Shown here: positions 1 through 5,994 of the stretch, piece by piece
How positions within the stretch are numbered: the stretch's first letter is position 1
Layout: each line of letters begins with the position of its first letter
DNA from: Nitrosomonadales bacterium
GTDB taxonomy: Bacteria; Pseudomonadota; Gammaproteobacteria; Burkholderiales; Sulfuricellaceae
Length of the DNA stretch: 6,934 nucleotides
Reading direction: 5' to 3'
NCBI GenBank assembly: GCA_003104895.1
Contig: PQAG01000044.1
Location: forward strand, 9,125-16,058
The notes under the pieces: generated by a model
What the model was told of the DNA's origin: nothing
Databases searched by the model: none
The model's input: the letters and a program-made list of their open reading frames with translations, nothing else
Translations under genes and position numbers: made by a program

Positions 1-83
1 GCGAGCAGTTTTTCCTGGCCCTCGACGCCGATCTGTGGCAGCAGGATGTGGCGGCTGTAGCGCAGGAGCTGGTTGTCGTCCAT
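1..83 (-). CDS. moeB: MoeB/ThiF/HesA-family adenylyltransferase, N-terminus only (partial)
   Basis: Only the first 27 codons are present; the gene continues past the left edge. They read MDDNQLLRYSRHILLPQIGV followed by EGQEKLL. The pattern LLRYSRxILLPxIxxEGQxKLL is the usual opening of E1-like MoeB/ThiF/HesA proteins, just before the nucleotide-binding glycine-rich loop. Family members adenylate the C-terminal Gly-Gly of a sulfur-carrier protein (MoaD for molybdopterin, ThiS for thiamine) in the cytoplasm. Which carrier this one serves cannot be told from the fragment, so moeB is a family-level label. The ATG at 83 has a GGAAG at 98-94, ten bases upstream. The gene lies in the same direction as ctpA but 129 bases beyond it, so it may be co-transcribed or have its own promoter. 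The family call is quite sure, the specific symbol less so. Confidence 0.75.
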   Translation of the reverse strand, partial: MDDNQLLRYSRHILLPQIGVEGQEKLL

Positions 84-212
84 GGGGGGTTCACTTCCGG
101 TTTTAACCCTTCCCCGGCCCTCTCCTTGTGCGAGCATCCGCTGCGCGGATTGCCTGCTTGACCCACTTCAGGGGGGGCTCGGCTTCCCCCCTGACAAGGG
201 GGATTGAGGGGG
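84..212. other. Intergenic region between ctpA and moeB
   Basis: I see no gene in these 129 bases. They contain a small perfect hairpin (ATCCGC 136-141, loop TGC, GCGGAT 145-150) and, nearer ctpA, a set of G and C runs that can fold in two ways (annotated separately). On the minus strand an AAGGAGA lies at 127-121, too far from the moeB ATG to be its ribosome binding site. I found no convincing sigma-70 promoter and no hairpin followed by a T-run on the minus strand. Confidence 0.6.
168..202. repeat. G/C-run element with two mutually exclusive hairpins
   Basis: TCAGGGGGG (168-176) pairs perfectly with CCCCCCTGA (186-194) around a 9-base loop. The same C-run can instead pair, as CCCCCT (187-192), with AGGGGG (197-202) around a GACA loop. 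The element begins 10 bases past the ctpA stop codon on its 3' side. Neither hairpin is followed by a T-run on the minus strand, so it is not a standard intrinsic terminator. Its look, G/C runs around a TTGTCA-type core, resembles short dispersed intergenic repeats seen in some proteobacterial genomes, but only one copy is present here. It could also protect the ctpA mRNA 3' end. Confidence 0.5.
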
Positions 213-1628
213 TTAGCGGTTTTTCAGAATCTGCAGGCCCTTGAGCAGGTTGACCGCCTGGTTCAGCTGGTAGTCGTTTTTCGACACTATTTCGCGTTCG
301 CCGCCCTTGCTTTCATCCTTGCTATCGCCCTTGTCCTTTGGAGTCTCTTTCTTGGGCGCCTGCAGCTTGAGGGGGGCATGGTCGGTCTTGCTGTCCTGGC
401 CATTGCTCAGATGGCGTTCGAGGTCTGCCTCGCGCAGGTTGAATGCGGCATCCTTCTCCACGCCATTCACCGTGGCTTCTTCCACCATGATGTCGGGCGT
501 GATGCCCTTGGCCTGGATGGAGCGGCCATTGGGGGTGAAGTAGCGTGCCGTGGTGAGCTTGATGGCGGTGCCGTTGCCGAGCGGCAGGACGGTCTGCACC
601 GAGCCCTTGCCGAAGGACTGGGTGCCCATGATGATGGCGCGCTTGTGGTCCTGCAATGCGCCGGCCACGATTTCCGAAGCGGAAGCCGATCCACCGTTGA
701 TCAGCACCACCATGGGCACGTTTTTGACGCCTTCAGGGAGGTTCTTGAGGTAATCGCTGTCCTTGGCGCCGCGCAGATAATTTTCCTTGCTCGCGGTGAG
801 TTTCATTTTCGCGTCCTCGGTGCGGCCTTCGGTATACACCACCAGGGCATTTTCCGGCAGGAAGGCGGCGGACACGCCCACTGCGCCGTTCAGCAGACCG
901 CCCGGGTCGTTGCGCAGGTCCAGAATGAGGCCCTTGAGGGATTCCTTGTTCTGCTTGTAAAGGCTGTCCAGCGCCTTGGCGAGATTCTCGCCGGTGTGTT
1001 CCTGGAACTGGGTGACCCGGACGTAGCCGAAACCGGATTCGAGCAGTTTGGATTTCACGCTCTGGATCTTGATGATGGCGCGCGTGAGCGTGAAGGTCAG
1101 CGGCTTGTTCTCGCCCTTGCGCATCACGGTCAGGGTGATCTGGGTGTTGGGCTTGCCGCGCATGCGCTTGACTGCATCGTTGAGCGTCATGCCCTTGACC
1201 GGGGTGTCGTCCAGCTTGATGATCAGGTCGCCGCTCTTGAGCCCGGCATGATAGGCCGGCGTGTCCTCGATCGGCGCAACCACCTTGACGAAGCCGTCTT
1301 CCATGCCAACCTCGATGCCGAGACCGCCGAATTCGCCCTGGGTGCCGACCTGGAGATCCTTGAAGGCATCCAGGTCGAGATAGGCGGAGTGCGGGTCGAG
1401 GCCGGAAAGCATGCCGTTGATGGCTTCGGTGATGAGTTTCTTGTCCTCTACCGGCTCCACATAATCGGACTTGATCTTGCCGAAGATTTCGGCAAAGGCG
1501 CGCAATTCCTCGACGGGCAGCGGTGTTGCCTGCGGTTTGTCTGCCACGGCAGAATAATTCAGGCTGAGCATCACACCGAGCAGGGCGCCCATGGCGATGA
1601 GTCCGAATTTTTGCAGTTTGCCGCGCAT
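213..1628 (-). CDS. ctpA: Carboxy-terminal processing protease CtpA (S41 family, PDZ domain)
   Basis: This is a periplasmic serine protease that recognises and cuts the C-termini of substrate proteins; relatives act on cell-wall hydrolases and other envelope proteins. With the ATG at 1628 the protein is 471 residues. A signal peptide or anchor comes first (MRGKLQKFGLIAMGALLGVM), then a PDZ domain at about 90-170 (GGLGIEVG ... KSGDLIIKLDD) and the S41 catalytic domain. The catalytic Ser316 lies in GGSASASE, Lys341 in SFGKG and Gln345 four residues later; the 25-residue Ser-Lys gap matches E. coli Prc and B. subtilis CtpB, so the protein looks active. A charged Lys/Asp/Glu linker at about 415-445 precedes the tail. 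An upstream ATG at 1673 would overlap envC by 19 bases; I prefer 1628 because GGAG stands six bases before it and homologues begin this way. It lies 26 bases after envC, in the same operon. Confidence 0.95.
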   Translation of the reverse strand: MRGKLQKFGLIAMGALLGVMLSLNYSAVADKPQATPLPVEELRAFAEIFGKIKSDYVEPVEDKKLITEAINGMLSGLDPHSAYLDLDAFKDLQVGTQGEFGGLGIEVGMEDGFVKVVAPIEDTPAYHAGLKSGDLIIKLDDTPVKGMTLNDAVKRMRGKPNTQITLTVMRKGENKPLTFTLTRAIIKIQSVKSKLLESGFGYVRVTQFQEHTGENLAKALDSLYKQNKESLKGLILDLRNDPGGLLNGAVGVSAAFLPENALVVYTEGRTEDAKMKLTASKENYLRGAKDSDYLKNLPEGVKNVPMVVLINGGSASASEIVAGALQDHKRAIIMGTQSFGKGSVQTVLPLGNGTAIKLTTARYFTPNGRSIQAKGITPDIMVEEATVNGVEKDAAFNLREADLERHLSNGQDSKTDHAPLKLQAPKKETPKDKGDSKDESKGGEREIVSKNDYQLNQAVNLLKGLQILKNR

Positions 1629-1634
1629 GCTTTT

Positions 1635-1638
1635 CTCC
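1635..1638 (-). promoter_or_regulatory. Shine-Dalgarno GGAG that sets the ctpA start
   Basis: On the minus strand GGAG (1638-1635) is followed by six bases and then the ATG at 1628. The in-frame upstream ATGs at 1673, 1646 and 1640 have no comparable site, so this element decides the start. Confidence 0.65.
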
Positions 1639-1654
1639 ATTTGCATTTGATTTG

Positions 1655-2848
1655 TCAGCTGATCTTGCACCATTCCAGAGGATTGAAAGGCCTGCTCTGG
1701 TAGCGAAGTTCGAAGTATAAACCGGTTTCCGGGTTGCCGCCGCTGTTTCCCGTGCTGGCGATCACATCCCCGGCGCGGATCTCTTCCCCCGCCCGTTTGA
1801 ACAGGGATTCATTGTTGCCATACAGGCTCATGTAACCGCTGCCATGGTCGACGATGATCAGGTTGCCGAAGCCGCGCAGCCAGTCGGCGAATACCACCCG
1901 GCCGCTGGCGATGGAGTGAACCTCCTGCGCCGCCGCAGTGCGAATGAACAGGCCGCGCCATGGCGAGCCGCTGTCCTGTCGTGGAGTGCCAAAGCGCCCT
2001 GTGAGTTCCCCTCGCACCGGCAACAGCAGTTTGCCTTTCAGCTGCGGGAATGAGGTTCCGGCAAAAGAAGCATCCGGCACATTCGAGTTGCGCGCCGTGG
2101 ACGGAGGGCGTTCCGGCTTCTTGTTCGCGGCCGGCCGCTGTCTGGCAAGGCGCTCGATGAGCTGGGTCAGCTGCCGCTCGTTGCGCTGCAGGCGCGAAAG
2201 TTCGCTGCGTTGCTGCCCGATCTGTTTTGCCAGTTGCGTGACCAGCTTTTTTTTCAGCTGCTGCTGTGCGACAAGTTTTTGCCGCTGTCTATCCTGTTCG
2301 ATCTGGATTTGGGACAATTCGGCCTGCCTGCTTTCAGTTTCCTGAGTCAGCTTGTGCAGTTTTGCGAGGTTGCCGCGCAGGCGTTCGATCAGCTCGCTGC
2401 GGGCGCGGGCAAGGTAGGTATAGTAGCGCAGCTGGCGCGCGGCCAGACTGGGGTCTTCCTGGTTGAGCAGGATCTTGAGCTGATCCTGCTGGCCGGAGCG
2501 GTATTGCTGGTGCAGCAGGCGGCCCAGCATCACCTGTTCGGCGCCGATGCGCTTGCCCAGACCGCCCTTTTCCTGCTCCAGCGAGTTGAGGGTGGACTGT
2601 GCGGACTGCCGCTGCCGGGCCAAGTCGCGCAGCGCACTATTGATGCTGCTGATGGCTTGTTCCGAGGTTTTGAGTTCGTCCGCGGCGTCTGCCTTGGCGT
2701 CTTCCTTGCTGTCGAGCGCCTTTTGCAGCGACTCGATGCGTCCGCGCAGTTCCTGCAGCTCGGGTTTGGGTGCGGCGGAGGCGAGTGTGCTCAGGCAGGC
2801 CAGTGCCAGGGCGCTGGTTGCGAGGATTTTTCCGGGGGCGGGAGTCAC
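1655..2848 (-). CDS. envC: EnvC-like murein hydrolase activator (coiled coil plus degenerate LytM/M23 domain)
   Basis: The 397-residue protein is exported and probably activates periplasmic peptidoglycan amidases during cell separation, as E. coli EnvC does for AmiA and AmiB. A signal peptide ends near residue 25 (ASA-AP); the cysteine at 18 does not sit in a proper lipobox. Long Gln/Lys/Glu-rich coiled coils follow at about 29-110 and 145-238, then a Pro/Asn-rich linker (240-262) and the LytM domain (270-392). The zinc ligands of active M23 peptidases are missing: HxGxD is replaced by WRGLF (297-301) and HxH by GLY before FE (376-380). VDHGSGYMSLYGNNES and LYFELR closely resemble E. coli EnvC. 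The start is GTG, overlapping the gpmI stop codon (GTGA), with no clear ribosome binding site, which points to translational coupling. An active peptidase is unlikely. Confidence 0.9.
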   Translation of the reverse strand: MTPAPGKILATSALALACLSTLASAAPKPELQELRGRIESLQKALDSKEDAKADAADELKTSEQAISSINSALRDLARQRQSAQSTLNSLEQEKGGLGKRIGAEQVMLGRLLHQQYRSGQQDQLKILLNQEDPSLAARQLRYYTYLARARSELIERLRGNLAKLHKLTQETESRQAELSQIQIEQDRQRQKLVAQQQLKKKLVTQLAKQIGQQRSELSRLQRNERQLTQLIERLARQRPAANKKPERPPSTARNSNVPDASFAGTSFPQLKGKLLLPVRGELTGRFGTPRQDSGSPWRGLFIRTAAAQEVHSIASGRVVFADWLRGFGNLIIVDHGSGYMSLYGNNESLFKRAGEEIRAGDVIASTGNSGGNPETGLYFELRYQSRPFNPLEWCKIS

Positions 2849-4371
2849 TCGAGCGTGATCAAGGGATGCCCCCGCATTTCCCGTGGCTGGGGCAACCCCA
2901 TCATTTTCAGCAGCGTCGGAGCGACATCTTCCAGGGCGCCGGTATCCGCAATTTGCGCCGGCCGGCCAATATAGACGAACGGCACCAGGCTGAGGGTATG
3001 GGCAGTGTGGGAGTCCTGCGTGCCTTCATCGAACATTTTTTCGGCATTGCCGTGATCGGCGGTGATCAGCACCTCGCCACCAGTTTCCTGCATCGCCGGG
3101 ACGATTTTTCCCAGGCAGCTGTCGATGGTCTCGATCGCCTTGATCGCGGCCTGCAGGTTGCCGGTGTGGCCAACCATGTCGGGATTGGCGAAGTTGCAGA
3201 TGATGGCGTCGTACTGGCGGCTCCGGATCGCCTCGACCAGTTTTTCCGTCACCTCGCAGGCGCTCATTTCCGGCTTGAGGTCATAGGTGGGAACATCGGG
3301 GGAAGGCACCAGGATGCGATCTTCTCCCGGGTAGCAGGTCTCTTCGCCGCCATTGAAAAAGAATGTGACGTGGGCATATTTTTCGGTTTCCGCGATGCGC
3401 AGCTGGCGCAGCCCCTGATGCGAGAGATATTCGCCGAGACCGTTGCGGATGCGCTCTGGCGGGAATGCCACCGCAACGTCATAGTCCGCGCTGTACGCAG
3501 TCAGGGTGCAAAAGGCGCTGAGCCTGGGCACGTATTCGCGCGCAAAGGCATCGAATCCCGGCTCGATCAGGGTGCGGGTCAGCTCGCGCGCGCGGTCGGA
3601 ACGGAAGTTCATGAAAACCACGCCATCGCCATCCTTCATTTTTACCGGCTCGCCAATCACCGTGGCCTTGACGAATTCGTCGCTTTCGTCGCGCGCATAG
3701 GCGTTGTGCAGGCCTTCGATCGCGGTGCCGGCCCTGAATTCGGCGATGCCCTGGGTGAGCAGGTCGTAGGCGGTCTTGACGCGCACCCAGCGGTGGTCGC
3801 GGTCCATGGCGTAATAGCGGCCAACGATGCTGGCTATCCGGCCGCTGCCGAGCTGGCCGATCTTGTCCTGCAGCCGCTGCAGGTGTATTTCCGCACTCTT
3901 GGGCGGGGTGTCGCGGCCATCCAGAAAGGCGTGGACGTAAATTTCCTTGATTCCGGCGCGGACACCCAATTCCAGCATGGCCTGGATGTGGGTTTCATGG
4001 CTGTGCACGCCGCCATCGGAAAGCAGGCCGAAAATATGCAGGGCGCCCTGGTGCTGCTTGATTTCTTCAACCGTGGCCGTGAGCGCATGGTTGGTAAAGA
4101 ACGATCCGCTCTTGATCGCCATGTTGATGCGTGAAATTTCCTGGTAGATGACCCGGCCGGCGCCAATATTGAGGTGGCCAACCTCGGAATTGCCCATCTG
4201 GCCTGCAGGCAGTCCTACGGCGGCCTCGGAGGCGTGAATCAGGGTATGCGGGCAGGCGGCCCAGAGTTTGTCCCAGTTGGGTTTGTTTGCCAGAGCGACG
4301 GCATTGTCCGGCCCGGCTTCACGGCAGCCGAAACCATCAAGAATCAAAAGTAGAACAGGCGTAACCTTCAT
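2845..4371 (-). CDS. gpmI: 2,3-bisphosphoglycerate-independent phosphoglycerate mutase
   Basis: This cytoplasmic enzyme interconverts 3- and 2-phosphoglycerate in glycolysis and gluconeogenesis through a phosphoserine intermediate and two metal ions, usually manganese. At 508 residues it has the normal family length. The alkaline-phosphatase-like half gives Asp12 (LILDGFG), the nucleophile Ser62 (GNSEVGHLNIGAGR), Asp398 and His402 (NPDMVGHTGN), Asp439-His440 (TADHGNAE) and His458 (HTAHT). The inserted transferase domain shows GGVHSH (121-125), DGRD (151-154) and Lys331 (EKYAHVTFFFNGG). All key residues are present. The ATG at 4371 has only a weak upstream ribosome binding site. It is the first gene of the leftward operon, starting from the AT-rich region shared with the divergent regulator. 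A glycolytic gene ahead of envC and ctpA is a recurring arrangement in proteobacteria, to my knowledge. Confidence 0.98.
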   Translation of the reverse strand: MKVTPVLLLILDGFGCREAGPDNAVALANKPNWDKLWAACPHTLIHASEAAVGLPAGQMGNSEVGHLNIGAGRVIYQEISRINMAIKSGSFFTNHALTATVEEIKQHQGALHIFGLLSDGGVHSHETHIQAMLELGVRAGIKEIYVHAFLDGRDTPPKSAEIHLQRLQDKIGQLGSGRIASIVGRYYAMDRDHRWVRVKTAYDLLTQGIAEFRAGTAIEGLHNAYARDESDEFVKATVIGEPVKMKDGDGVVFMNFRSDRARELTRTLIEPGFDAFAREYVPRLSAFCTLTAYSADYDVAVAFPPERIRNGLGEYLSHQGLRQLRIAETEKYAHVTFFFNGGEETCYPGEDRILVPSPDVPTYDLKPEMSACEVTEKLVEAIRSRQYDAIICNFANPDMVGHTGNLQAAIKAIETIDSCLGKIVPAMQETGGEVLITADHGNAEKMFDEGTQDSHTAHTLSLVPFVYIGRPAQIADTGALEDVAPTLLKMMGLPQPREMRGHPLITLE

Positions 4372-4488
4372 AACTTGTGCAGGACTTTATTTTTCGATCA
4401 TGAACATAATTGATGTATCATTTTATTATGTTTTAATAATGTACGCATTAAACTTGTTCTAAATTTCTTGCGAAGTGATGATGTTTTC
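4372..4488. promoter_or_regulatory. AT-rich divergent promoter region between gpmI and the ArsR-family gene
   Basis: This 117-base gap separates two divergent genes and is far richer in A and T than the GC-rich genes on either side, especially at 4386-4466. Several hexamers close to a sigma-70 -10 box occur, for example AATAAT at 4435-4440 on the plus strand and CATAAT (4430-4425) on the minus strand. None has a well-spaced strong -35 box, so I do not assign exact promoters. The inverted repeat annotated below lies inside. Both the gpmI operon and the regulator are presumably transcribed from here. Confidence 0.6.
4403..4432. promoter_or_regulatory. Inverted repeat AACATAAT-N14-ATTATGTT, candidate repressor operator
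   Basis: AACATAAT (4403-4410) and ATTATGTT (4425-4432) are perfect inverted copies with centres 22 bases apart, about two helical turns, as expected for a dimeric winged-helix regulator. A smaller palindrome TGAT-GT-ATCA (4411-4420) falls in the spacer, and TAATG-TACG-CATTA lies next to it at 4437-4450. The repeat is 57 bases before the regulator ATG and overlaps possible -10 boxes in both directions. Autoregulation by the adjacent ArsR-family protein is inferred; AT-rich sequence forms such repeats easily by chance. Confidence 0.4.
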
Positions 4489-4809
4489 ATGTTGAATTTT
4501 GATCAGGTCGAATTGATAGATAAAGACGAGCATATCGAACAGGCGTCGCGGGCGATGAAGGCAATGTCTCACCCCCTGCGCCTGAAGATTCTGTGCGTGC
4601 TGGGCGACCGTGAAATCAGCGTGCAGGAGATCGTCGAAAATGTCGGCACCTCGCAGAGCAATATTTCCCAGCATCTGGCCATTCTGCGCGACAAAGGCGT
4701 GCTGCGCACGCGCAAGGACGCCAACCGCGTTTACTATCGCGTTGGCGATACCCGCACGCTCAAGCTGATCAGCATGATGCGGGATGTGTTCTGCGGTTTC
4801 ACCAAATAG
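4489..4809 (+). CDS. ArsR-family winged-helix regulator with a SqrR/BigR-like cysteine pair
   Basis: The 106-residue protein is a small DNA-binding repressor. Helix 2 contains AMSHPLRLKILCVLGD (25-40), the helix-turn-helix runs over about 44-70 (SQSNISQHLAILRDKGVL), and the wing is RTRKDANRVYYRV (73-85). It has exactly two cysteines, Cys36 in helix 2 and Cys102 in the last helix. This 66-residue spacing equals SqrR C41/C107, BigR C42/C108 and HlyU C38/C104, which form a disulfide or polysulfide bridge and release DNA. E. coli YgaV has the same ILC ... VYC pattern. The ELCVC metal motif and the histidine-rich metal site of the last helix are absent. The ATG at 4489 is chosen over an in-frame TTG at 4468, which lacks a ribosome binding site. 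It precedes an RND efflux pair by 97 bases in the same direction, so control of that pump is likely but inferred. Confidence 0.88.
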   Translation: MLNFDQVELIDKDEHIEQASRAMKAMSHPLRLKILCVLGDREISVQEIVENVGTSQSNISQHLAILRDKGVLRTRKDANRVYYRVGDTRTLKLISMMRDVFCGFTK

Positions 4810-4846
4810 CCTCGCCGGGCCTCGCAACTGCAGGGCCTTTATCCGC

Positions 4847-4875
4847 TTGTAATCTGTTCAGGCTGCCATTATCTT
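4847..4875 (+). promoter_or_regulatory. Candidate sigma-70 promoter for the efflux genes
   Basis: TTGTAA (4847-4852) and TATCTT (4870-4875) each match four of six consensus bases and are exactly 17 bases apart, in the gap between the regulator and the adaptor gene. Direct repeats CTTGTAATC (4846-4854) and CTTGTAGTC (4873-4881) bracket it. ATTATCTT (4868-4875) differs by one base from the ATTATGTT arm of the upstream inverted repeat, which could be a half-site for the same repressor. All of this is pattern only; read-through from the regulator gene is an alternative. Confidence 0.35.
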
Positions 4876-4894
4876 GTAGTCATTGCCTACACGC

Positions 4895-4898
4895 GGAG
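4895..4898 (+). promoter_or_regulatory. Shine-Dalgarno GGAG that sets the adaptor start
   Basis: GGAG is followed by eight bases and a GTG at 4907, immediately ahead of a typical signal peptide. The in-frame TTG at 4883 lies upstream of this GGAG and has no site of its own. Confidence 0.6.
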
Positions 4899-4906
4899 TC
4901 TGCGCT

Positions 4907-5935
4907 GTGCTGAAATTTTCCCTTGCGCTCGTTGGAGCGCTTTTCCTTGTCCCGGCTGCCGAGGCTGCTCCGCCCTTTGCCACGGCGCCGGTTCAGTTTC
5001 GCGAAGTTGACCAGACTTATGCTGCCGAGGCGGTGGTGGAGGCGGTGAATCAAGCTACGGTAGCGGCACAGATCCCGGGGCGTGTGGTGGAAGTGGCATT
5101 CGATGCCGGCGATGCGGTCAGGAAGGGCCAGGTGCTGGTGCGCATTGACGAAAGCGAAGTGCGCCAGGCGGTGGCGGGCAGTGAAGCCCAGGTGGCCCAG
5201 GCGCAGGCCAATCTCCAGAATGCCCGTCTCGCCCATGAACGCAGCAAGCAACTGCTGGCGCAGAAATTTGTCAGCCAGGCGGCAGTGGACAAATCCCTCG
5301 CCGATTACCGTTCCGCCGAGGCCCAGCTGAAGGCGGCTTTGGCTGGCGCCGGGCAGATTTCTGCGACGAGAGGGTTTGCAACCATTGTTGCGCCCTACGA
5401 TGGGATCGTTGCCGCGCGCCAGGTGGAAGTGGGTGAAATGGCCAGCCCCGGCAGGGCGCTGATGACGGTTTTTTCACCCAAAGGCCTGCGCGTGGTGGCG
5501 AGCATCCCGCAGTACAAGCTGGCGCAGGTGCGCCAGTCGCCCCGCGCCCAGGTTGAATTTCCCGAGCTGAAACAGTGGGTGGCAGGCACCCGTGTCACGA
5601 TACTGCCGGTGGCAGATGCGCGCACCCATACCACGCGTGCCAGGGTGGATCTTCCTCCCGGCCTGAAGGGCGTCTATCCGGGCATGTTCGCGCGCGCCTA
5701 TTTTTCCATCGGGCGGGCGCAGAAACTGCTGGTCCCGGCCCCGGCGGTGGTGCGCCGAAGCGAAGTCGCCGCGGTTTACGTGGTGGACAAGGAAGGCCGG
5801 ATCCGCTTCCGTCAGGTGCGGCTCGGTGAACCGGCCGGGCAGGGCGAGGTGGAAATCCTGTCCGGCCTGATGCAGGGTGAGCAGGTTGCGCTCGAGCCAA
5901 TCAAGGCGGGCATGGCTTTGAAGGGTAAAGAGTGA
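4907..5935 (+). CDS. RND efflux periplasmic adaptor subunit (membrane fusion protein)
   Basis: This periplasmic adaptor links an inner-membrane RND pump to an outer-membrane channel. With GTG at 4907 the protein has 342 residues, somewhat short for the family. A Sec signal peptide (MLKFSLALVGALFLVP) ends near AEA-AP at residue 20; with no lipobox cysteine it is not a lipoprotein. The lipoyl half-motifs lie at about 51-81 (AAQIPGRVVEVAFDAGDAVR) and 153-189 (ATIVAPYDGIVAARQVEVGE). They flank a short alpha-helical hairpin (82-150) rich in Ala, Gln and Glu. The beta-barrel spans about 190-270 and the membrane-proximal domain 271-342 (LVPAPAVVRRSEVAAVYVVD). It ends 13 bases before the permease ATG, so the two are co-translated partners. 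No His/Met-rich metal-binding segment is seen, which argues weakly against a copper or silver pump. The substrate is unknown. Confidence 0.93.
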   Translation: MLKFSLALVGALFLVPAAEAAPPFATAPVQFREVDQTYAAEAVVEAVNQATVAAQIPGRVVEVAFDAGDAVRKGQVLVRIDESEVRQAVAGSEAQVAQAQANLQNARLAHERSKQLLAQKFVSQAAVDKSLADYRSAEAQLKAALAGAGQISATRGFATIVAPYDGIVAARQVEVGEMASPGRALMTVFSPKGLRVVASIPQYKLAQVRQSPRAQVEFPELKQWVAGTRVTILPVADARTHTTRARVDLPPGLKGVYPGMFARAYFSIGRAQKLLVPAPAVVRRSEVAAVYVVDKEGRIRFRQVRLGEPAGQGEVEILSGLMQGEQVALEPIKAGMALKGKE

Positions 5936-5994
5936 TGAGGAATGGGTAATGAGTGAAACCACCCCCCCATCCCCCATTTCTCATCCCCCATCAC
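5932..5994. repeat. Imperfect inverted repeat covering the permease ribosome binding site and start
   Basis: The arms 5932-5951 and 5975-5994 pair at 17 of 20 positions (16 Watson-Crick, one G-T) around a 23-base loop. Both arms are built of ATGAG/ATGGG-like units, read as CTCAT/CCCCAT on the other side. The left arm holds the adaptor stop codon (5933-5935), AGGA (5938-5941) and the permease ATG (5949-5951), which pairs with CAT at 5975-5977. The composition is unlike the coding sequence around it and looks like an intergenic repeat that became part of the junction. Confidence 0.55.
5938..5941 (+). promoter_or_regulatory. Shine-Dalgarno AGGA for the permease
   Basis: AGGA precedes the ATG at 5949 by seven bases. 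The next in-frame ATG at 6000, where homologous proteins would be expected to begin, has no such site, so this element favours the longer start. Confidence 0.55.

Noticed and set aside
168..202. Intrinsic terminator of the leftward operon
   Set aside because: The stems are strong but no T-run follows on the minus strand.
1655..1673. 19-base overlap of ctpA with envC from an ATG at 1673
   Set aside because: The ATG at 1628 has a well-spaced GGAG and begins directly at the signal sequence; the overlap start has neither.
204..1703. Long plus-strand open frame (about 499 codons) opposite ctpA
   Set aside because: It mirrors a clear S41 protease gene with intact catalytic residues; its translation shows no recognisable domain. 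Long antisense frames are common in GC-rich genes with biased third positions.
2770..4134. Long plus-strand open frame (about 454 codons) opposite gpmI
   Set aside because: gpmI is complete with all metal ligands; the antisense translation resembles no family and runs on into the 3' side of the complementary envC start.
4468..4488. TTG start giving seven extra residues on the regulator
   Set aside because: No ribosome binding site precedes the TTG, and the ATG at 4489 gives the usual family N-terminus.
4489..4809. Classical arsenic or zinc sensor
   Set aside because: The ELCVC motif of ArsR/SmtB/CadC helix 3 and the Asp/His ligands of the last helix are missing, and the two cysteines are placed as in dithiol sensors.
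4459..4827. Minus-strand frame opposite the ArsR-family gene
   Set aside because: The plus-strand protein has a full winged-helix domain; the antisense one has no recognisable feature.
4816..4840. Terminator between the regulator and the adaptor gene
   Set aside because: The GGCCT/AGGGCC pairing needs a bulge and only three T's follow; too weak to call.
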